From Armatimonadota bacterium (GTDB lineage: Bacteria; Armatimonadota; JAAZEB01), in the NCBI GenBank assembly GCA_012512505.1, contig JAAZEB010000096.1, positions 1 through 36,483 on the forward strand: 36,483 nt of DNA, read 5' to 3'. Within the stretch, counting starts at the first letter, position 1. Every line of letters begins with the position of its first letter. Positions 7,800 to 17,370 of this stretch are shown here, in pieces. Both the position numbers and the translations under genes were made by a program. The notes beneath the pieces are model-generated. The model saw only the letters and a program-made list of their open reading frames with translations. It was not told the origin of the DNA and ran no database searches.

Positions 7800-8884
7800 T
7801 GATGCGCACGGTGTTGAACGGGGAGCACCGCCGACTGGGTGCCACCCTGGTGGAGTTCGCCGGCTGGGAGATGCCCCTCTCCTATACGGGGATCGTAGCG
7901 GAGGCGCTCGCGGTGCGCCAGGCCGCCGGCCTCTTCGACGTGAGCCATATGGGCGTGATCGAGGTCCGCGGCGCGTCTGCCCGGCTCGATCTGGAGCGCC
8001 TGGTCACCCGCGCCCTGCATGACCTCCCGGAGGGGCGGGCACGCTACGCGCTCTTGCTCAACTCCCGCGGTGGCATCCTGGATGACCTGTTCGTCTACTC
8101 CCTGGCCCCCGACTGCCTCTGGGTGGTGGCCAATGCCGCCAACGCCGAGCGGGACTGCCGGTGGATCGCCGAGCGGGTGAACGAGGGCGTGCAGGTAACC
8201 TGGCGCCTCGGGGAGATCGCCATCCTGGCGCTGCAGGGGCCGCGGGCCGTGGCGGTGGCGACCGCGGCCACTGGGCTGGAGTTCGCGCCGCTGCGCCGGT
8301 TCGGCTTCCTCCGCTGGAGCCTGGAGGGGCAGGAGGTGCTGACCTCGCGCACCGGCTACACCGGGGAGGACGGCCTCGAGTTCTTCTGCCCGGTTGGCAT
8401 CGCCGAAACGCTGTGGCGGCGCCTCCTGGAAGCCGGCCACGGCGCAGGAGTGGTGCCGTGTGGCCTGGGCGCGCGCGACGTGCTGCGGATCGAGGCAGGC
8501 AATGTGCTCTACGGCCACGAAATCAACGAGGACACTGGCCCGGTGGAAGCCAACCTGATGTGGGCAGTGGATCTGGCGAAGGGCGACTTCATCGGCCGTG
8601 AGGCCGTGCTGAACGCCTGCGCCGTTCCCCCGGCCCGGTGCCTGGTAGGATTGGCGATGGAGGAACGGGCGATCCCCCGGCAGGGAGCGCCCGTCGGCAC
8701 CGACGACGCCCCGACCGGCGTCGTCACCAGCGGCACCTTCTCGCCGACGCTCAACCAGGCCATCGCCCTGGCTTACCTGCCACCGGCAGAGGCCGTGCCG
8801 GACCGCCCGGCCTGGATCGAGCTGCGCGGCCGGCGCCGGCAGGCGCGCGTCACCGCGCTCCCGTTCATCCGGCGCCACGGCTGA
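7799..8884 (+). CDS. gcvT: Glycine cleavage system T protein (aminomethyltransferase)
   Basis: 361 residues, normal length. GcvT transfers the aminomethyl intermediate from lipoyl-GcvH to tetrahydrofolate, giving 5,10-methylene-THF and ammonia. Family signatures are GWEMPLSYTGI, GLFDVSHMG, LLNSRGGILDD, SRTGYTGEDGLEFF and CGLGARDVLRIEAG. The ATG at 7799 overlaps the STAS stop codon (TGATG); a second ATG follows at 7802. The next gene, gcvH, follows after 164 bases that contain a 6-bp hairpin (8983-8999) but no convincing promoter. Cytosolic, part of the four-protein glycine decarboxylase complex encoded in order here. Confidence 0.97.
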   Translation: MMRTVLNGEHRRLGATLVEFAGWEMPLSYTGIVAEALAVRQAAGLFDVSHMGVIEVRGASARLDLERLVTRALHDLPEGRARYALLLNSRGGILDDLFVYSLAPDCLWVVANAANAERDCRWIAERVNEGVQVTWRLGEIAILALQGPRAVAVATAATGLEFAPLRRFGFLRWSLEGQEVLTSRTGYTGEDGLEFFCPVGIAETLWRRLLEAGHGAGVVPCGLGARDVLRIEAGNVLYGHEINEDTGPVEANLMWAVDLAKGDFIGREAVLNACAVPPARCLVGLAMEERAIPRQGAPVGTDDAPTGVVTSGTFSPTLNQAIALAYLPPAEAVPDRPAWIELRGRRRQARVTALPFIRRHG

Positions 8885-9048
8885 GCACACGGGGTCTGGG
8901 CGCCGGCCAGTGACGGGAGGCAGCGCGGGGGCTAATCGGGCCGCCGGCGAACACCCGCTTTGCCCCCTGCCGGGTCTCAAAGCGCCGCCGCTCGCGGCGG
9001 GGGTGGTCCGTCGCTGGCTTCCAGCATCTTGACCAGAAGGAGCAACAC

Positions 9049-9435
9049 ATGAACCTGCCAGCTGATGCTAAGTATTCGAAGTCGCACGAGTGGGTGCGCG
9101 TTGAAGGGGATCTGGCCACCGTCGGCATTACCGACTACGCGCAGGCGCAGTTGGGTGAAGTCGTCTACATCGAGCTGCCCCAAACCGGCCGCCTCGTTCA
9201 CCAGGACGAAAGCTTCGGCTCTGTCGAGTCGGTCAAGGCGGTCTCCGACCTGATCTCCCCGGTCAGCGGCGAGATCGTTGAGGTGAACGAGGAGTTGGTC
9301 GACTCGCCGGAGACGGTGAACGAGGATCCCTATACGGCCGGCTGGATGGTGATCATCCGCATGGATGAGCCGGGCGAGCTGAACGACCTGCTGTCGGCGG
9401 AAGAGTACCAGGCGTTCACAGAGGAGGAGGGGTAG
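9049..9435 (+). CDS. gcvH: Glycine cleavage system H protein
   Basis: 128-residue lipoyl carrier that shuttles the aminomethyl group between the P and T proteins and is reoxidised by L protein. The lipoylated lysine is K63 in SVESVKAVSDL; SHEWVRVEGDLATVGITDYAQ and NEDPYTAGWMVII are standard family segments. The ribosome site AAGGAG is well placed. gcvPA begins one base after the stop codon and uses the purine-rich end of gcvH as its ribosome site. LipM at the end of the operon is the likely octanoyl donor enzyme for K63. Confidence 0.98.
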   Translation: MNLPADAKYSKSHEWVRVEGDLATVGITDYAQAQLGEVVYIELPQTGRLVHQDESFGSVESVKAVSDLISPVSGEIVEVNEELVDSPETVNEDPYTAGWMVIIRMDEPGELNDLLSAEEYQAFTEEEG

Positions 9436-9439
9436 ACTG
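9425..9439 (+). promoter_or_regulatory. Ribosome site and CTG start codon of gcvPA
   Basis: AGGAGG at 9425-9430 lies inside the last codons of gcvH and six bases before CTG 9437-9439. Translation from this CTG gives an N-terminus matching the GcvPA family; the first in-frame ATG is 15 codons later and has no ribosome site. Confidence 0.75.
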
Positions 9440-10777
9440 GAACACCGATTCCTGCCCGGGACCGAGGCGGATCGGAACCAGATGCTGCACCGCATCGGCC
9501 TGGCTGACATCGAGGAGTTGTTCGCCGACGTGCCCTCGGAGGCGCGCGTGCGCGGGCCGCTGGCGCTGCCGCCGGTCCTCTCAGAGCCGGAGGTGCTGGC
9601 TTTATTAGGGGATCTGGCCGCGCGTAACGCCAGCGCCGCCCACTACGCCTGCTTCCTGGGCGCGGGCGTCTACGACCACCACATCCCCGCGGTGGTACCC
9701 ACTCTGGTGGGCCGGGCCGAGTTCCTCACCTCCTACACCCCTTATCAGGCAGAGATTAGCCAGGGGCTGCTCCAGTCGATCTATGAGTACCAGACGCTGG
9801 TGTGCCAGCTCACCGACATGGACGCGGCCAACGCCTCCATGTACGACGGCGCCACCGCGCTGGCGGAAGCGGCGGTCATGGCAGGGGCAGCCACCCGCCG
9901 CAACCGCTTCCTGTTGCCCCGCACCGTGCATCCCTTTTACCGCCGGGTGGTGACCACCTACCTCGCCCCGCTCGCGTACGAGGTCGTGGAGCTCCCCTGG
10001 GACGCGAGCGGTGGCGTTGATGGCGAGGCGCTGGCGCGTGAGCTGGACGAGCACACCGCCGCCCTGCTGTTCCAGCACCCCAACTTCTTCGGCTGCCTGG
10101 AAGACGCGGCGGCCCTCACGGAGGCGGCCCACCGCGTCGGCGCCCTAGCCGTGCCGATCGTGGACCCGATCAGCCTGGGCCTGCTGAAACCGCCCGGCGC
10201 CTACGGCGCCGACATCGTGGTGGCCGAGGGCCAGAGCCTTGGCAACCAGATGAGCTTCGGCGGCCCCCTGCTGGGCTTGATGGCCTGCCGCAAAGAGCTG
10301 CTGCGCAACCTCCCCGGCCGCCTGGTGGGCGCCACCACCGACCACGAGGGGCGCACCGGCTTCTGCCTGACGCTGCAGGCGCGCGAGCAGCACATCCGGC
10401 GCGAGAAAGCCTCCTCGAACATCTGCACTAACGAGGCGTTGAACGCCCTGGCCGCCACGGTCTACCTCTGCACGCTGGGCAAGCAGGGCCTGCGGCGCGT
10501 GGCAGAGCTGTGCCTGCAGAAAGCACACTATGCTTTCGACCGCCTCCGGGAGGTCGGCTTCACCGCGCCCTTCTCGCGGCCGTTCTTCAAGGAGTTCGCC
10601 CTCAAAGCCCCCGGGCCGGTAGGGGCGCTGAACGAGCGCCTGCTGGCCGCCGGCATCCTCGGCGGCCTCGACCTGGAGCGCCTCCTCCCGGAGCTGGCTG
10701 GCCACACCCTCCTTTGCGTGACGGAGAAGCGCACCCGCGCGGAGATCGACCGACTGGTGGAGGTGGCCCGTGGTTGA
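9437..10777 (+). CDS. gcvPA: Glycine dehydrogenase (decarboxylating) subunit 1
   Basis: 446 residues. GcvPA pairs with GcvPB to form the P protein, which decarboxylates glycine with pyridoxal phosphate and loads GcvH. Recognised from [49 protein letters not shown] and [21 protein letters not shown]-type segments. The start is placed at a CTG codon (9437): translation from it yields [17 protein letters not shown], aligning with the K/R-HRYLP-TE start of known GcvPA proteins, and AGGAGG sits six bases upstream. An ATG start at 9482 would remove 15 conserved residues. The 3' end overlaps gcvPB by eight bases. Confidence 0.95.
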   Translation: MEHRFLPGTEADRNQMLHRIGLADIEELFADVPSEARVRGPLALPPVLSEPEVLALLGDLAARNASAAHYACFLGAGVYDHHIPAVVPTLVGRAEFLTSYTPYQAEISQGLLQSIYEYQTLVCQLTDMDAANASMYDGATALAEAAVMAGAATRRNRFLLPRTVHPFYRRVVTTYLAPLAYEVVELPWDASGGVDGEALARELDEHTAALLFQHPNFFGCLEDAAALTEAAHRVGALAVPIVDPISLGLLKPPGAYGADIVVAEGQSLGNQMSFGGPLLGLMACRKELLRNLPGRLVGATTDHEGRTGFCLTLQAREQHIRREKASSNICTNEALNALAATVYLCTLGKQGLRRVAELCLQKAHYAFDRLREVGFTAPFSRPFFKEFALKAPGPVGALNERLLAAGILGGLDLERLLPELAGHTLLCVTEKRTRAEIDRLVEVARG

Positions 10778-12236
10778 GCCGCTGATCTTTGAGCTGAGCC
10801 GGCCGGGGCGGGTGGCGTTCTCGCTGCCCGAGTGCGACGTGCCGGAGCGCCCGGTGGCCGAGCTGCTGCCTTCCGACCAACTGCGCGACGAGCTGCCGCT
10901 GCCGGAGGTTTCGGCGCCACAGGTGGTGCGCCACTTCACCCGCCTCTCGCGCATGAACTACGGCGTCGATCTGGGCTTCTACCCGCTCGGCTCCTGCACG
11001 ATGAAGTACAACCCGAAGGTGAACGAGGCGGCGGCGGCGCTGCCCGGCTTCGCCCAGGCCCACCCGCTGGCCGGCGAGGCACTCAGCCAGGGGGCGCTGC
11101 GCCTGCTCTACGAGCTGCAGGCGATGCTAGCGGAGATCGGCGGCATGGACGCCGTCACCCTGCAGCCGGTGGCCGGCGCCCAGGGCGAGCTCACCGGCCT
11201 GCTGATGATCCGCGCCTACCACCAGCACCGCGGGGATACCGCCCGCACGCGCATCCTGGTGCCCGACTCCTCCCACGGCACCAACCCGGCCACCGCCGCG
11301 CGCTGGGGCGACACCATCACCAGCATCCCCTCCAACGCCCGCGGGCGCGTGGATCTGGCCCAGCTCCGGGCGCAGATGGATGAGCGCGTCGCCGGCCTGA
11401 TGCTCACCAACCCGAACACCCTGGGCCTCTTCGAGGATGAGGTGCTGGAGATCACGCGTACCGTTCACGATGGCGGCGGCCTCGTCTATCTCGACGGCGC
11501 CAACATGAACGCCATCCTCGGCATCGTCCGGCCCGGCGACCTCGGCTTCGACGTGATGCATTTCAACCTGCACAAGACGTTTAGCACCCCCCATGGCGGG
11601 GGCGGCCCCGGAGCCGCCGCCGTCGCCGCCAAGGCCCACCTGGAGCCGTTCCTGCCGGTGCCGCGCGTGGTCGAGCGAAACGGAACCTACGCCCTCTCCG
11701 AGGACGCCCCCCATAGCATCGGGCGCTTGCACTCGTTCTACGGCAACTTCGCCAACCTGTTGCGCGCCTACACCTACCTGCGCTCGCTTGGCCCCGACGG
11801 CCTGCGCCGCGTCGCCGAGGGCGCCGTCCTGAACGCCAACTACCTCCTGGCGCTCGTCAAGGAGGAGTATGAGGTGCCGTTTGGTGACCGCTGCATGCAC
11901 GAGTTCGTGGCCTCAGCCGAGCGGCAGGCGGCACGGGGCGTGCGCGCCCTGGATATCGCCAAGCGCCTGATCGACCACGGGTTCCATCCGCCCACGATGT
12001 ACTTCCCGCTGATCGTCCGCGAGGCGCTGATGATCGAGCCGACGGAGACGGAAAGCATGGAGACGCTGGAGGCGTTCGCCGAGGCGTTGTGCGCGATCGC
12101 GCGCGAGGCGCGTGAAGACCCGGAGCAGGTACGCGAGGCCCCCCACCGCGGCCCGATCGTTGCCCGCCCCGTGCGCCGCCTAGATGAGGTCTCCGCCGCT
12201 CGCCATCCCAACCTGCGCTGGACACCCCAATCATGA
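10770..12236 (+). CDS. gcvPB: Glycine dehydrogenase (decarboxylating) subunit 2
   Basis: 488 residues, the PLP-carrying subunit of the split P protein. The Schiff-base lysine is K269 in [58 protein letters not shown] and [12 protein letters not shown] are hallmark segments. Start is GTG at 10770, overlapping the gcvPA end by eight bases; it ends with an ATGA overlap into lipM. Split P proteins are usual in Firmicutes, Thermotogota, archaea and Armatimonadota, while many proteobacteria have a fused P protein. Confidence 0.97.
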   Translation: MVEPLIFELSRPGRVAFSLPECDVPERPVAELLPSDQLRDELPLPEVSAPQVVRHFTRLSRMNYGVDLGFYPLGSCTMKYNPKVNEAAAALPGFAQAHPLAGEALSQGALRLLYELQAMLAEIGGMDAVTLQPVAGAQGELTGLLMIRAYHQHRGDTARTRILVPDSSHGTNPATAARWGDTITSIPSNARGRVDLAQLRAQMDERVAGLMLTNPNTLGLFEDEVLEITRTVHDGGGLVYLDGANMNAILGIVRPGDLGFDVMHFNLHKTFSTPHGGGGPGAAAVAAKAHLEPFLPVPRVVERNGTYALSEDAPHSIGRLHSFYGNFANLLRAYTYLRSLGPDGLRRVAEGAVLNANYLLALVKEEYEVPFGDRCMHEFVASAERQAARGVRALDIAKRLIDHGFHPPTMYFPLIVREALMIEPTETESMETLEAFAEALCAIAREAREDPEQVREAPHRGPIVARPVRRLDEVSAARHPNLRWTPQS

Positions 12237-13024
12237 GCAACGTGGTCTTGCCCGGCCTGCGCCTGGTCCGCTCGGCGGCGGCGGACGGCTTCACCAACAT
12301 GGCGGTGGATGAGGCGATCCTGCAGGCCCACGCCCAGGGGCAGGTGCCGCCGACGCTGCGCCTCTACGCCTGGCAGCCACCGGCGATCTCCACCGGCTAC
12401 TTCCAGCCGGTGCGGCGCGATGTCAACCTGGAGGCGTGCGCCCGCGCCGGGGTGGACGTGGTGCGCCGGCTCACCGGCGGCCGGGCGGTGCTGCACGCCG
12501 ACGAGGTGACCTACAGCATCGTGATCTCCGAGGCGCTGCTGCCGGAAGCGGGTGTGTTGGAGGCATACCGGATCCTTTCCAACGGCCTGATCGCCGGGCT
12601 GCGGCAGCTTGGGGTGGAGGCCCGGCTGGCGCCCGGACAGCGCGCGCTGCGCGGCCCCACCGGCGCCGATTGCTTTGCCGCCGCCGCCCGCTGCGACCTG
12701 GTGGTGGCCGGCGAGAAGATCTGTGGCAGCGCGCAGGTACGCCGGCTAGGCGTCATCCTCCAGCACGGGGCCTTGCCGCTGAAGCTGGCCGACCCCTCGC
12801 CGTTCTGGAACGAGCCGGGCGCGCCCCCGCACGCGACGGACCTGGCGCGCGCCCTGGGCCGGCACCCCTCCTGGGAGGAGGTAGCCGACGCCCTCGAAGC
12901 CGGCTTCGGCGAGGCGCTGGGAGCACCCCTGACGCGCGGCGAACTGACGCCGGCGGAACGCGCCCTGGCCGAGCAACTGCGCCGCGAGAAGTACGCCACC
13001 GAGGCCTGGAACCTGAGGCGGTGA
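12233..13024 (+). CDS. lipM: Octanoyltransferase LipM (lipoate synthesis)
   Basis: 263 residues of the BPL/LplA/LipB cofactor-transferase fold. [11 protein letters not shown] is the substrate-binding signature. The segment with C147 (ADCF) followed by [12 protein letters not shown] (K162) and VILQHG matches LipM, where this cysteine is the acyl nucleophile that moves octanoate from acyl-carrier protein to GcvH. LplA ligases share the lysine motif but not this Cys context, so LipM is preferred; a lipoate ligase is the alternative. Position as last gene of the gcv operon, with ATGA overlap to gcvPB, fits local modification of GcvH. No lipA is visible in the window. Confidence 0.85.
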   Translation: MSNVVLPGLRLVRSAAADGFTNMAVDEAILQAHAQGQVPPTLRLYAWQPPAISTGYFQPVRRDVNLEACARAGVDVVRRLTGGRAVLHADEVTYSIVISEALLPEAGVLEAYRILSNGLIAGLRQLGVEARLAPGQRALRGPTGADCFAAAARCDLVVAGEKICGSAQVRRLGVILQHGALPLKLADPSPFWNEPGAPPHATDLARALGRHPSWEEVADALEAGFGEALGAPLTRGELTPAERALAEQLRREKYATEAWNLRR

Positions 13025-13054
13025 CCTGCTCTCAATGAGCAGGGTTCGGTCACC
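13020..13054. terminator. Hairpin between the convergent gcv operon and GH38 gene
   Basis: Inner stem CTGCTC-tcaat-GAGCAG (13026-13042) inside an outer GGTGACC/GGTCACC pairing (13020-13026 and 13048-13054) with a bulge. It spans both stop codons and could end transcripts from both sides, but no T run follows, so it may be Rho-assisted or protective of mRNA ends. Confidence 0.5.
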
Positions 13055-16000
13055 ACACCCTTACCGTCACCACCCCCCGCGGCGGCAGCGGCACCGCGAA
13101 CCGGTCGCGCTCCACCGGCAGCGCCTCGCCCTGGTCCTCCTCGACGATGGAAGTAAGCGCCACCCCGCGGATCGGGCCAAGGCCGAAGCACACCTGTGCC
13201 GTCGTTGGCGCGGCAGTCACGTTCCACAGGCGGAGGATCCAGCCGCGGTCATCCTCGGCGCGCTTGCACGCCAATAGCGTCACGCCATCCCCCTCCAGGC
13301 GGAGGAAGCCGGCCACCGGCGGCAGTGTGGGCGCCTTCCCGCCCTCGGTGAAGATCGTCTCCAGCGGCAGGGCCACTTCGCGCCCGAAGCGGGCCGCGTC
13401 CGCGTCGGCGACCTCGCCCCGGCAGGAGGTGAAGGCGTAGCGGAAGAGGAGGCTGCCGCACTGCGAGACGCTAAAGTTGGTGCCAAAGTTGTTGGCACAG
13501 AGGTTCGAGTAGATCCAGCCTTGCCGCAGCGCTTCTGGCGTGAGCGGCGGGTGAGCGGCGCGCTCGCCTACCACGCAGCGGTGCGCTGGCGAGACATAGC
13601 CGGGCCACAGCCCACCCAAGCTCACCATCGGCGCGTCGCGGCTGCACCAGACAACGCTCCGCTCGTCGTTCCCGGCACGCACCCAGCTCTGCACGGCGAG
13701 GGTGTCGGAGTAGGAGCCGGGCAGGAAGTCGTGGATCGGTGTCATCACGCTCAGTGCACCCTCGTAGCGGAAGCGCGCGTCTTCCACCCGGAACGGGAAC
13801 GCCAGGTGCGCGTCCAATAGCGGCGTGGGATCCTTCAGAACGCGCACGGCAAAGTCGATCCGCTTCAGCCCCCGGTAGAGGGTCACCGTCTGCCGGATGC
13901 CCGGATGGCCATGCGCCGACCCAGTGCGGTGAACCGAGGCGCACACGGCGCCGGACGCGCCCTGCTCCACCCGCGCCGGCCCGGGCCGGAACTCATCCCC
14001 GAGCGGTCCGCGCACCAGCAGGTCGCCGAAAGCATGCGGCGCCTCTGGATCAAGCAGCTCCCAGCCCAGCTCCTTGTCCAGGATGCTCAGGAACCGACCG
14101 CTCTCGCCGCACAGCCGCACCCGGTAGAACTCGTTCTCCAGCTCCATCACGGCGGGTGTCCGGCGAACGACCGGGCCGGGGGATGGCGTCGGGGGTGCCT
14201 CGCGCGGCGCCAGGCGGTAGGTGCGGTAGCCGCACGCCGGCACGTCGGTCGCCACGAAGCGCAGGTCGCGCCGCAGGCCGGTGGGGATCTCGAAGAGGCC
14301 GTAGCGACGGCTGCCGTGGCCCAGGCCGGCGCGCTGCGGGGCGTAGGGCACCGTCTCGTCCGGCGCGGTGACCTCCACCAACTGGTAAGGCACCACCTCG
14401 CCCGTCGCCACCTCAATCAGGTCGAACTGGCCGGCCACCAGGTCGGCGGGCGGGTGGGCGTGCCAGCGGTCACCCAGCAGCACGCCGCGTAAGTAGCTGC
14501 CTTCCTTGTCGTCAACGGGCACCAGGGTGCTGCCGCAGTTGTCGAACTCGCGCATCGGGGTGGAGACGGGGCCGGTGCGGGCGTAGGGCAGCGGGTTGAA
14601 GACGACCAGGTGAAAGCCATCGCCCTCCAGGCACACGCGGTCGGCAAGGCGGGCCATCGCCTGGTTCAGTACGTCGTGGGTGAGGGCGGCGGCGCGGTGG
14701 GCGTGGACGCTCTTCTCCAGTTCCGCCGCGGCCGCCGTCGGCCCGCAGGGAAAGTGGTGGCCCCAGGTGTGCTCGTCGTACCAAAGCACGTCCTCATAGG
14801 CGGCGAAGAGGCGCTCGGCCGGGTAGGTCGCGCCGGTAGCGGCCGTGGCCACGGCGGCCAGCGTCTCGGCGGCCTGCAAGCCGGCATGCGTTGCCCGGCT
14901 CACGGCGGTGCCCGCGGCGGTGGAGGTGGCGCCAATCGGGTAATCCTGGCCGGGCAGCTCCCCGCGGAAGACGGGGAGGTCGTCGGGGATTTCCCGGGCG
15001 AAGTCGGCGTAGAAGCGAGCGTTGGTGCTGCAGATGAGGCGTGGGTAGGTCCAGCGCTCGTTCCACTCCCTGGCGGTGTGGGCGTAGCCTTCCACGTAGG
15101 GGGCGTTGTCGCGGGCGCCGCCGGCCACCGGCCAGCGGATAGCGCTGAAGGGATAGCCACGCTCGGCCAACTCGGCTAGCCGCTCCGCCAGGCCGGGCAG
15201 CGCCGGCCGAACATCGCCGCCGACGCCGAAGTTATCGTAGAGGAGCACGCGCTTGCCGCTGGGCGCCTCCCACCAGAAGGCACCGGGCTGGCCCTGGGGG
15301 AAGAGGCGCGCGTCGTCCCAGAACGACGGCAACTGCTGGTCGGCGCTGCCCCAGGAGTAGTAGCGCGGCAGCGCCGGGCAGAAGAGGCGGATGCCGGCCT
15401 CGGTGAGGATCTGGCACAGGCCCCAGCTCATCCCGGGCACGTCGTTGTGTTCGGCGGTGAGGATCGGGATGCCATGCGCGCGGCGAATCCGAGAGGCGTG
15501 GTAGAGCGCCCGGACGAGCGACTCGGAGCCGCAGATCTCAGTGGTCAGGTTGCCGAACAGCGCTGTCAACTCGACGTGGCCGGAGCGCAGCAGCGCCAGC
15601 ATCCGCGCGCGGCGCTCGGCCGGCGCGTGGCGCAAGAAGTGGTCGAGCGACCACGCCTGCTCCACCACCACGCGAAACTGCGCGTCGTCGGGGAAGTGGC
15701 GCGTCGCCGCGGCCATCTCGATCACGCTGCCGAGGAACTCGTCGTGCTGGCGCAGCACGTGGGAGGCCAGGTCGGTGTAGCCCACGTCATGGTGCGAGCG
15801 CTGCACCAGGTGAACGCGCCAACGCCTCGGCGGCTGCCAGAGTACCTCCCGGCGGTCGCACACCTCGGCGCTAGCCAGGAGGGTGAACATCACCCGCGCC
15901 GGCTGCTCCAGGGCCTCGAAGTACAGGTCATGCGTCGACTCGCCGGGCGGCAGGGGGGCCAGGGAGCACTCCTCCCACGCGCCGCCAGGCAGCTCCACCC

Positions 16001-16124
16001 GCACCCGGGCGCTGATGGCCGGGCCGCCGTTGGCAACCGTCAGCAACACGCGCTGACGCAGGTGCTCTTCCGGCCCGGTGAGGAAGATGGTCGGGCAAAC
16101 ACGGCGAATCGAGAGGGAGCTCAT
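13050..16124 (-). CDS. Glycoside hydrolase family 38-like protein (alpha-mannosidase type)
   Basis: 1024 residues. After an N-terminal beta domain (about 1-100), the GH38-type catalytic barrel starts at HLVQRSHHDVGYTD; the H-x-D pair (about 111-113) is the zinc-binding signature of alpha-mannosidases. Further conserved patches are ELTALFGNLTTE, TAEHNDVPGMSWG, LLYDNFGVGGD and LWYDEHTWGHHFPCG (second His-rich site). The C-terminal half is the usual large beta-sandwich region. No signal peptide is visible, so it is probably cytosolic and acts on imported or degraded glycans. The start at 16124 has AAAGGA nine bases upstream; the longer ORF is not supported. HHDVGYTD rather than HNDPGW suggests a divergent subgroup with uncertain sugar specificity. 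Confidence 0.8.
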   Translation of the reverse strand: MSSLSIRRVCPTIFLTGPEEHLRQRVLLTVANGGPAISARVRVELPGGAWEECSLAPLPPGESTHDLYFEALEQPARVMFTLLASAEVCDRREVLWQPPRRWRVHLVQRSHHDVGYTDLASHVLRQHDEFLGSVIEMAAATRHFPDDAQFRVVVEQAWSLDHFLRHAPAERRARMLALLRSGHVELTALFGNLTTEICGSESLVRALYHASRIRRAHGIPILTAEHNDVPGMSWGLCQILTEAGIRLFCPALPRYYSWGSADQQLPSFWDDARLFPQGQPGAFWWEAPSGKRVLLYDNFGVGGDVRPALPGLAERLAELAERGYPFSAIRWPVAGGARDNAPYVEGYAHTAREWNERWTYPRLICSTNARFYADFAREIPDDLPVFRGELPGQDYPIGATSTAAGTAVSRATHAGLQAAETLAAVATAATGATYPAERLFAAYEDVLWYDEHTWGHHFPCGPTAAAAELEKSVHAHRAAALTHDVLNQAMARLADRVCLEGDGFHLVVFNPLPYARTGPVSTPMREFDNCGSTLVPVDDKEGSYLRGVLLGDRWHAHPPADLVAGQFDLIEVATGEVVPYQLVEVTAPDETVPYAPQRAGLGHGSRRYGLFEIPTGLRRDLRFVATDVPACGYRTYRLAPREAPPTPSPGPVVRRTPAVMELENEFYRVRLCGESGRFLSILDKELGWELLDPEAPHAFGDLLVRGPLGDEFRPGPARVEQGASGAVCASVHRTGSAHGHPGIRQTVTLYRGLKRIDFAVRVLKDPTPLLDAHLAFPFRVEDARFRYEGALSVMTPIHDFLPGSYSDTLAVQSWVRAGNDERSVVWCSRDAPMVSLGGLWPGYVSPAHRCVVGERAAHPPLTPEALRQGWIYSNLCANNFGTNFSVSQCGSLLFRYAFTSCRGEVADADAARFGREVALPLETIFTEGGKAPTLPPVAGFLRLEGDGVTLLACKRAEDDRGWILRLWNVTAAPTTAQVCFGLGPIRGVALTSIVEEDQGEALPVERDRFAVPLPPRGVVTVRVW

Positions 16125-16256
16125 CTGGGGCGGTCCTTTCCCCCATCGGCGTGGTCGAGCTCCGCGCCGCAGGCAGGCACCAGGCACCCAGCAGCGGCAG
16201 GGAGCCGGAAGGTCGCGGGTAGCCCGGAGGTTGCCAGAGGCGGGAAGTCCGACGGA

Positions 16257-16440
16257 CGGGTAGCCCTAGAGGACTACCCTGTCCAGGGGACAAGCCGACT
16301 GAACCTGGTCAGCGCCCTTCAGGGTGTTTGTCCCCATCGCCAGGGGCGTCGTTTACGGCGCCCCGCAAAGACGCCCCGTTGAGGCTCCCCGCACCCGGGA
16401 TGGGCGTCGTTTACGGCACCCAGCAAAAGGCGCCCCGCGC
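16257..16440 (-). repeat. Inverted and direct repeats between clpS and the GH38 gene
   Basis: Several small structures fill this part of the 315-base gap 16125-16439: GGGTAG/CTACCC (16258-16263 and 16274-16279), TGTCC-agg-GGACA (16280-16292), and a direct repeat GGGCGTCGTTTACGGC at 16344-16359 and 16402-16417. The first direct copy is also an 8-bp inverted repeat GGGGCGTC/GACGCCCC (16343-16350 and 16370-16377). No gene or good terminator with T run was seen; function unknown. Confidence 0.55.
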
Positions 16441-16805
16441 TACATCTCTTCCACGGCCACCCGCAGGCCGATGCTGCTGATCACCGCGGCGGCGCGGTCG
16501 CACTCCTCGCGGTCGCCATGGTGGACGAGCGAGCGGCCGCGATGGTGGATCTCCCACGTCTCCAGCTCCGCCTCGGAGCGTGGGCAGCGGGTGGCCACCT
16601 GCAGGATGTGGATCACCTCATCGAAGGTGTTGAAGTCGTTGTTGAAGACAATCACCACGTGGTCGCCGGATCCGGTGCCGGGCCCGTCCTCGGTTGGCGT
16701 CGGCCGCTCAACCGGACGCGGCAGCGTGTAGGTAGCCTCCGGCACCCGGACAGCCGTGCCGCCGGCTTCACCACGACCTGCGTGGATCTGTGCTTCCACT
16801 GGCAT
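16440..16805 (-). CDS. clpS: ClpS-like adaptor for the Clp protease
   Basis: 121 residues. ClpS binds the N-domain of ClpA/ClpC and delivers N-degron substrates. The core starts near residue 49 with HVVIVFNNDFNTFDEVIHIL and continues to EIHHRGRSLVHHG, matching the ClpS fold including the His in the residue-binding pocket. The canonical NDD pocket appears as NND (D replaced by N), and there is a 48-residue Pro/Gly-rich N-terminal extension. GGAGGGG six bases before ATG 16805 fixes the start. No clpA or clpC is adjacent. The substitution may alter which N-terminal residues are bound; that is inference. Confidence 0.85.
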   Translation of the reverse strand: MPVEAQIHAGRGEAGGTAVRVPEATYTLPRPVERPTPTEDGPGTGSGDHVVIVFNNDFNTFDEVIHILQVATRCPRSEAELETWEIHHRGRSLVHHGDREECDRAAAVISSIGLRVAVEEM

Positions 16806-16976
16806 CGATTCCCCTCCGGCTCAGGTGGCAGCGTTCCGTCGGTGGCAACGCGGACCCGGGTGGCGGACGTGAGGGGGCGTCTTCGGCGCCAAGGGGCCGC
16901 GGCCCATCCTGGTGTTCGCCACCCGTTGGCAAGCATCCGCACCGATCTAGAAAGCCATCGGATCCCTGGTCTGGAT

Positions 16977-16982
16977 AGTATA
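16977..16982 (-). promoter_or_regulatory. Possible -10 box upstream of clpS
   Basis: TATACT on the minus strand, within a locally AT-richer patch, 172 bases upstream of the clpS start. No good -35 was found at 17-18 bases (GCAATG or CAATGG). The rest of the gap 16806-17131 shows nothing recognisable. Confidence 0.35.
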
Positions 16983-17131
16983 CCCGTTTTGGGCCCGGAC
17001 CATTGCGTGGGAATAGGGGAAAGGGACGCCGAACAACCCCCGGGTGGCGAAGTGGGGGTACCCGTAGCCGGTCGGGCAGACGGCGCCCTGCGCCAGCCGC
17101 CCATCCACACGGGGGCGTGGGACATCAGGAA

Positions 17132-17329
17132 TCAGCAGGCCGGAGAACCCTCAAAGCCACGGGCGGCGTTCTCGATGCCATCCAGCATCTCGCGGCAGCG
17201 GTCGAGCAGGCGCTCTGCCTCATGGGAGGGGTTGGCCGCCGGGCGGGAGCGAAGGCCACGCCGCGCCAGCAGGAGCGCCAAGCCCCCCAGCCCGACCGCC
17301 GCCAACAGCACGTAGAGGATCGTCCGCAT
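17132..17329 (-). CDS. Small single-span membrane protein
   Basis: 65 residues: MRTILYVLLAAVGLGGLALLLARR forms one transmembrane helix with positive residues after it (N-out/C-in or a signal-anchor), followed by a charged helix SHEAERLLDRCREMLDGI. Not a recognised family. GAGGGGAA lies about ten bases before the ATG. It starts 41 bases after the stop of the response regulator on the same strand, so probably co-transcribed. Too short for confident assignment. Confidence 0.5.
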   Translation of the reverse strand: MRTILYVLLAAVGLGGLALLLARRGLRSRPAANPSHEAERLLDRCREMLDGIENAARGFEGSPAC

Positions 17330-17370
17330 GCCCGTCTGTTCCCCTCACCGCCGGCCAGGCCCGCGGTGGG

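Noticed and set aside
13050-13052. Intrinsic terminator for the gcv operon
   Set aside because: The 13020-13054 hairpin lacks a T tract, so it is listed only as a possible terminator with reduced confidence.
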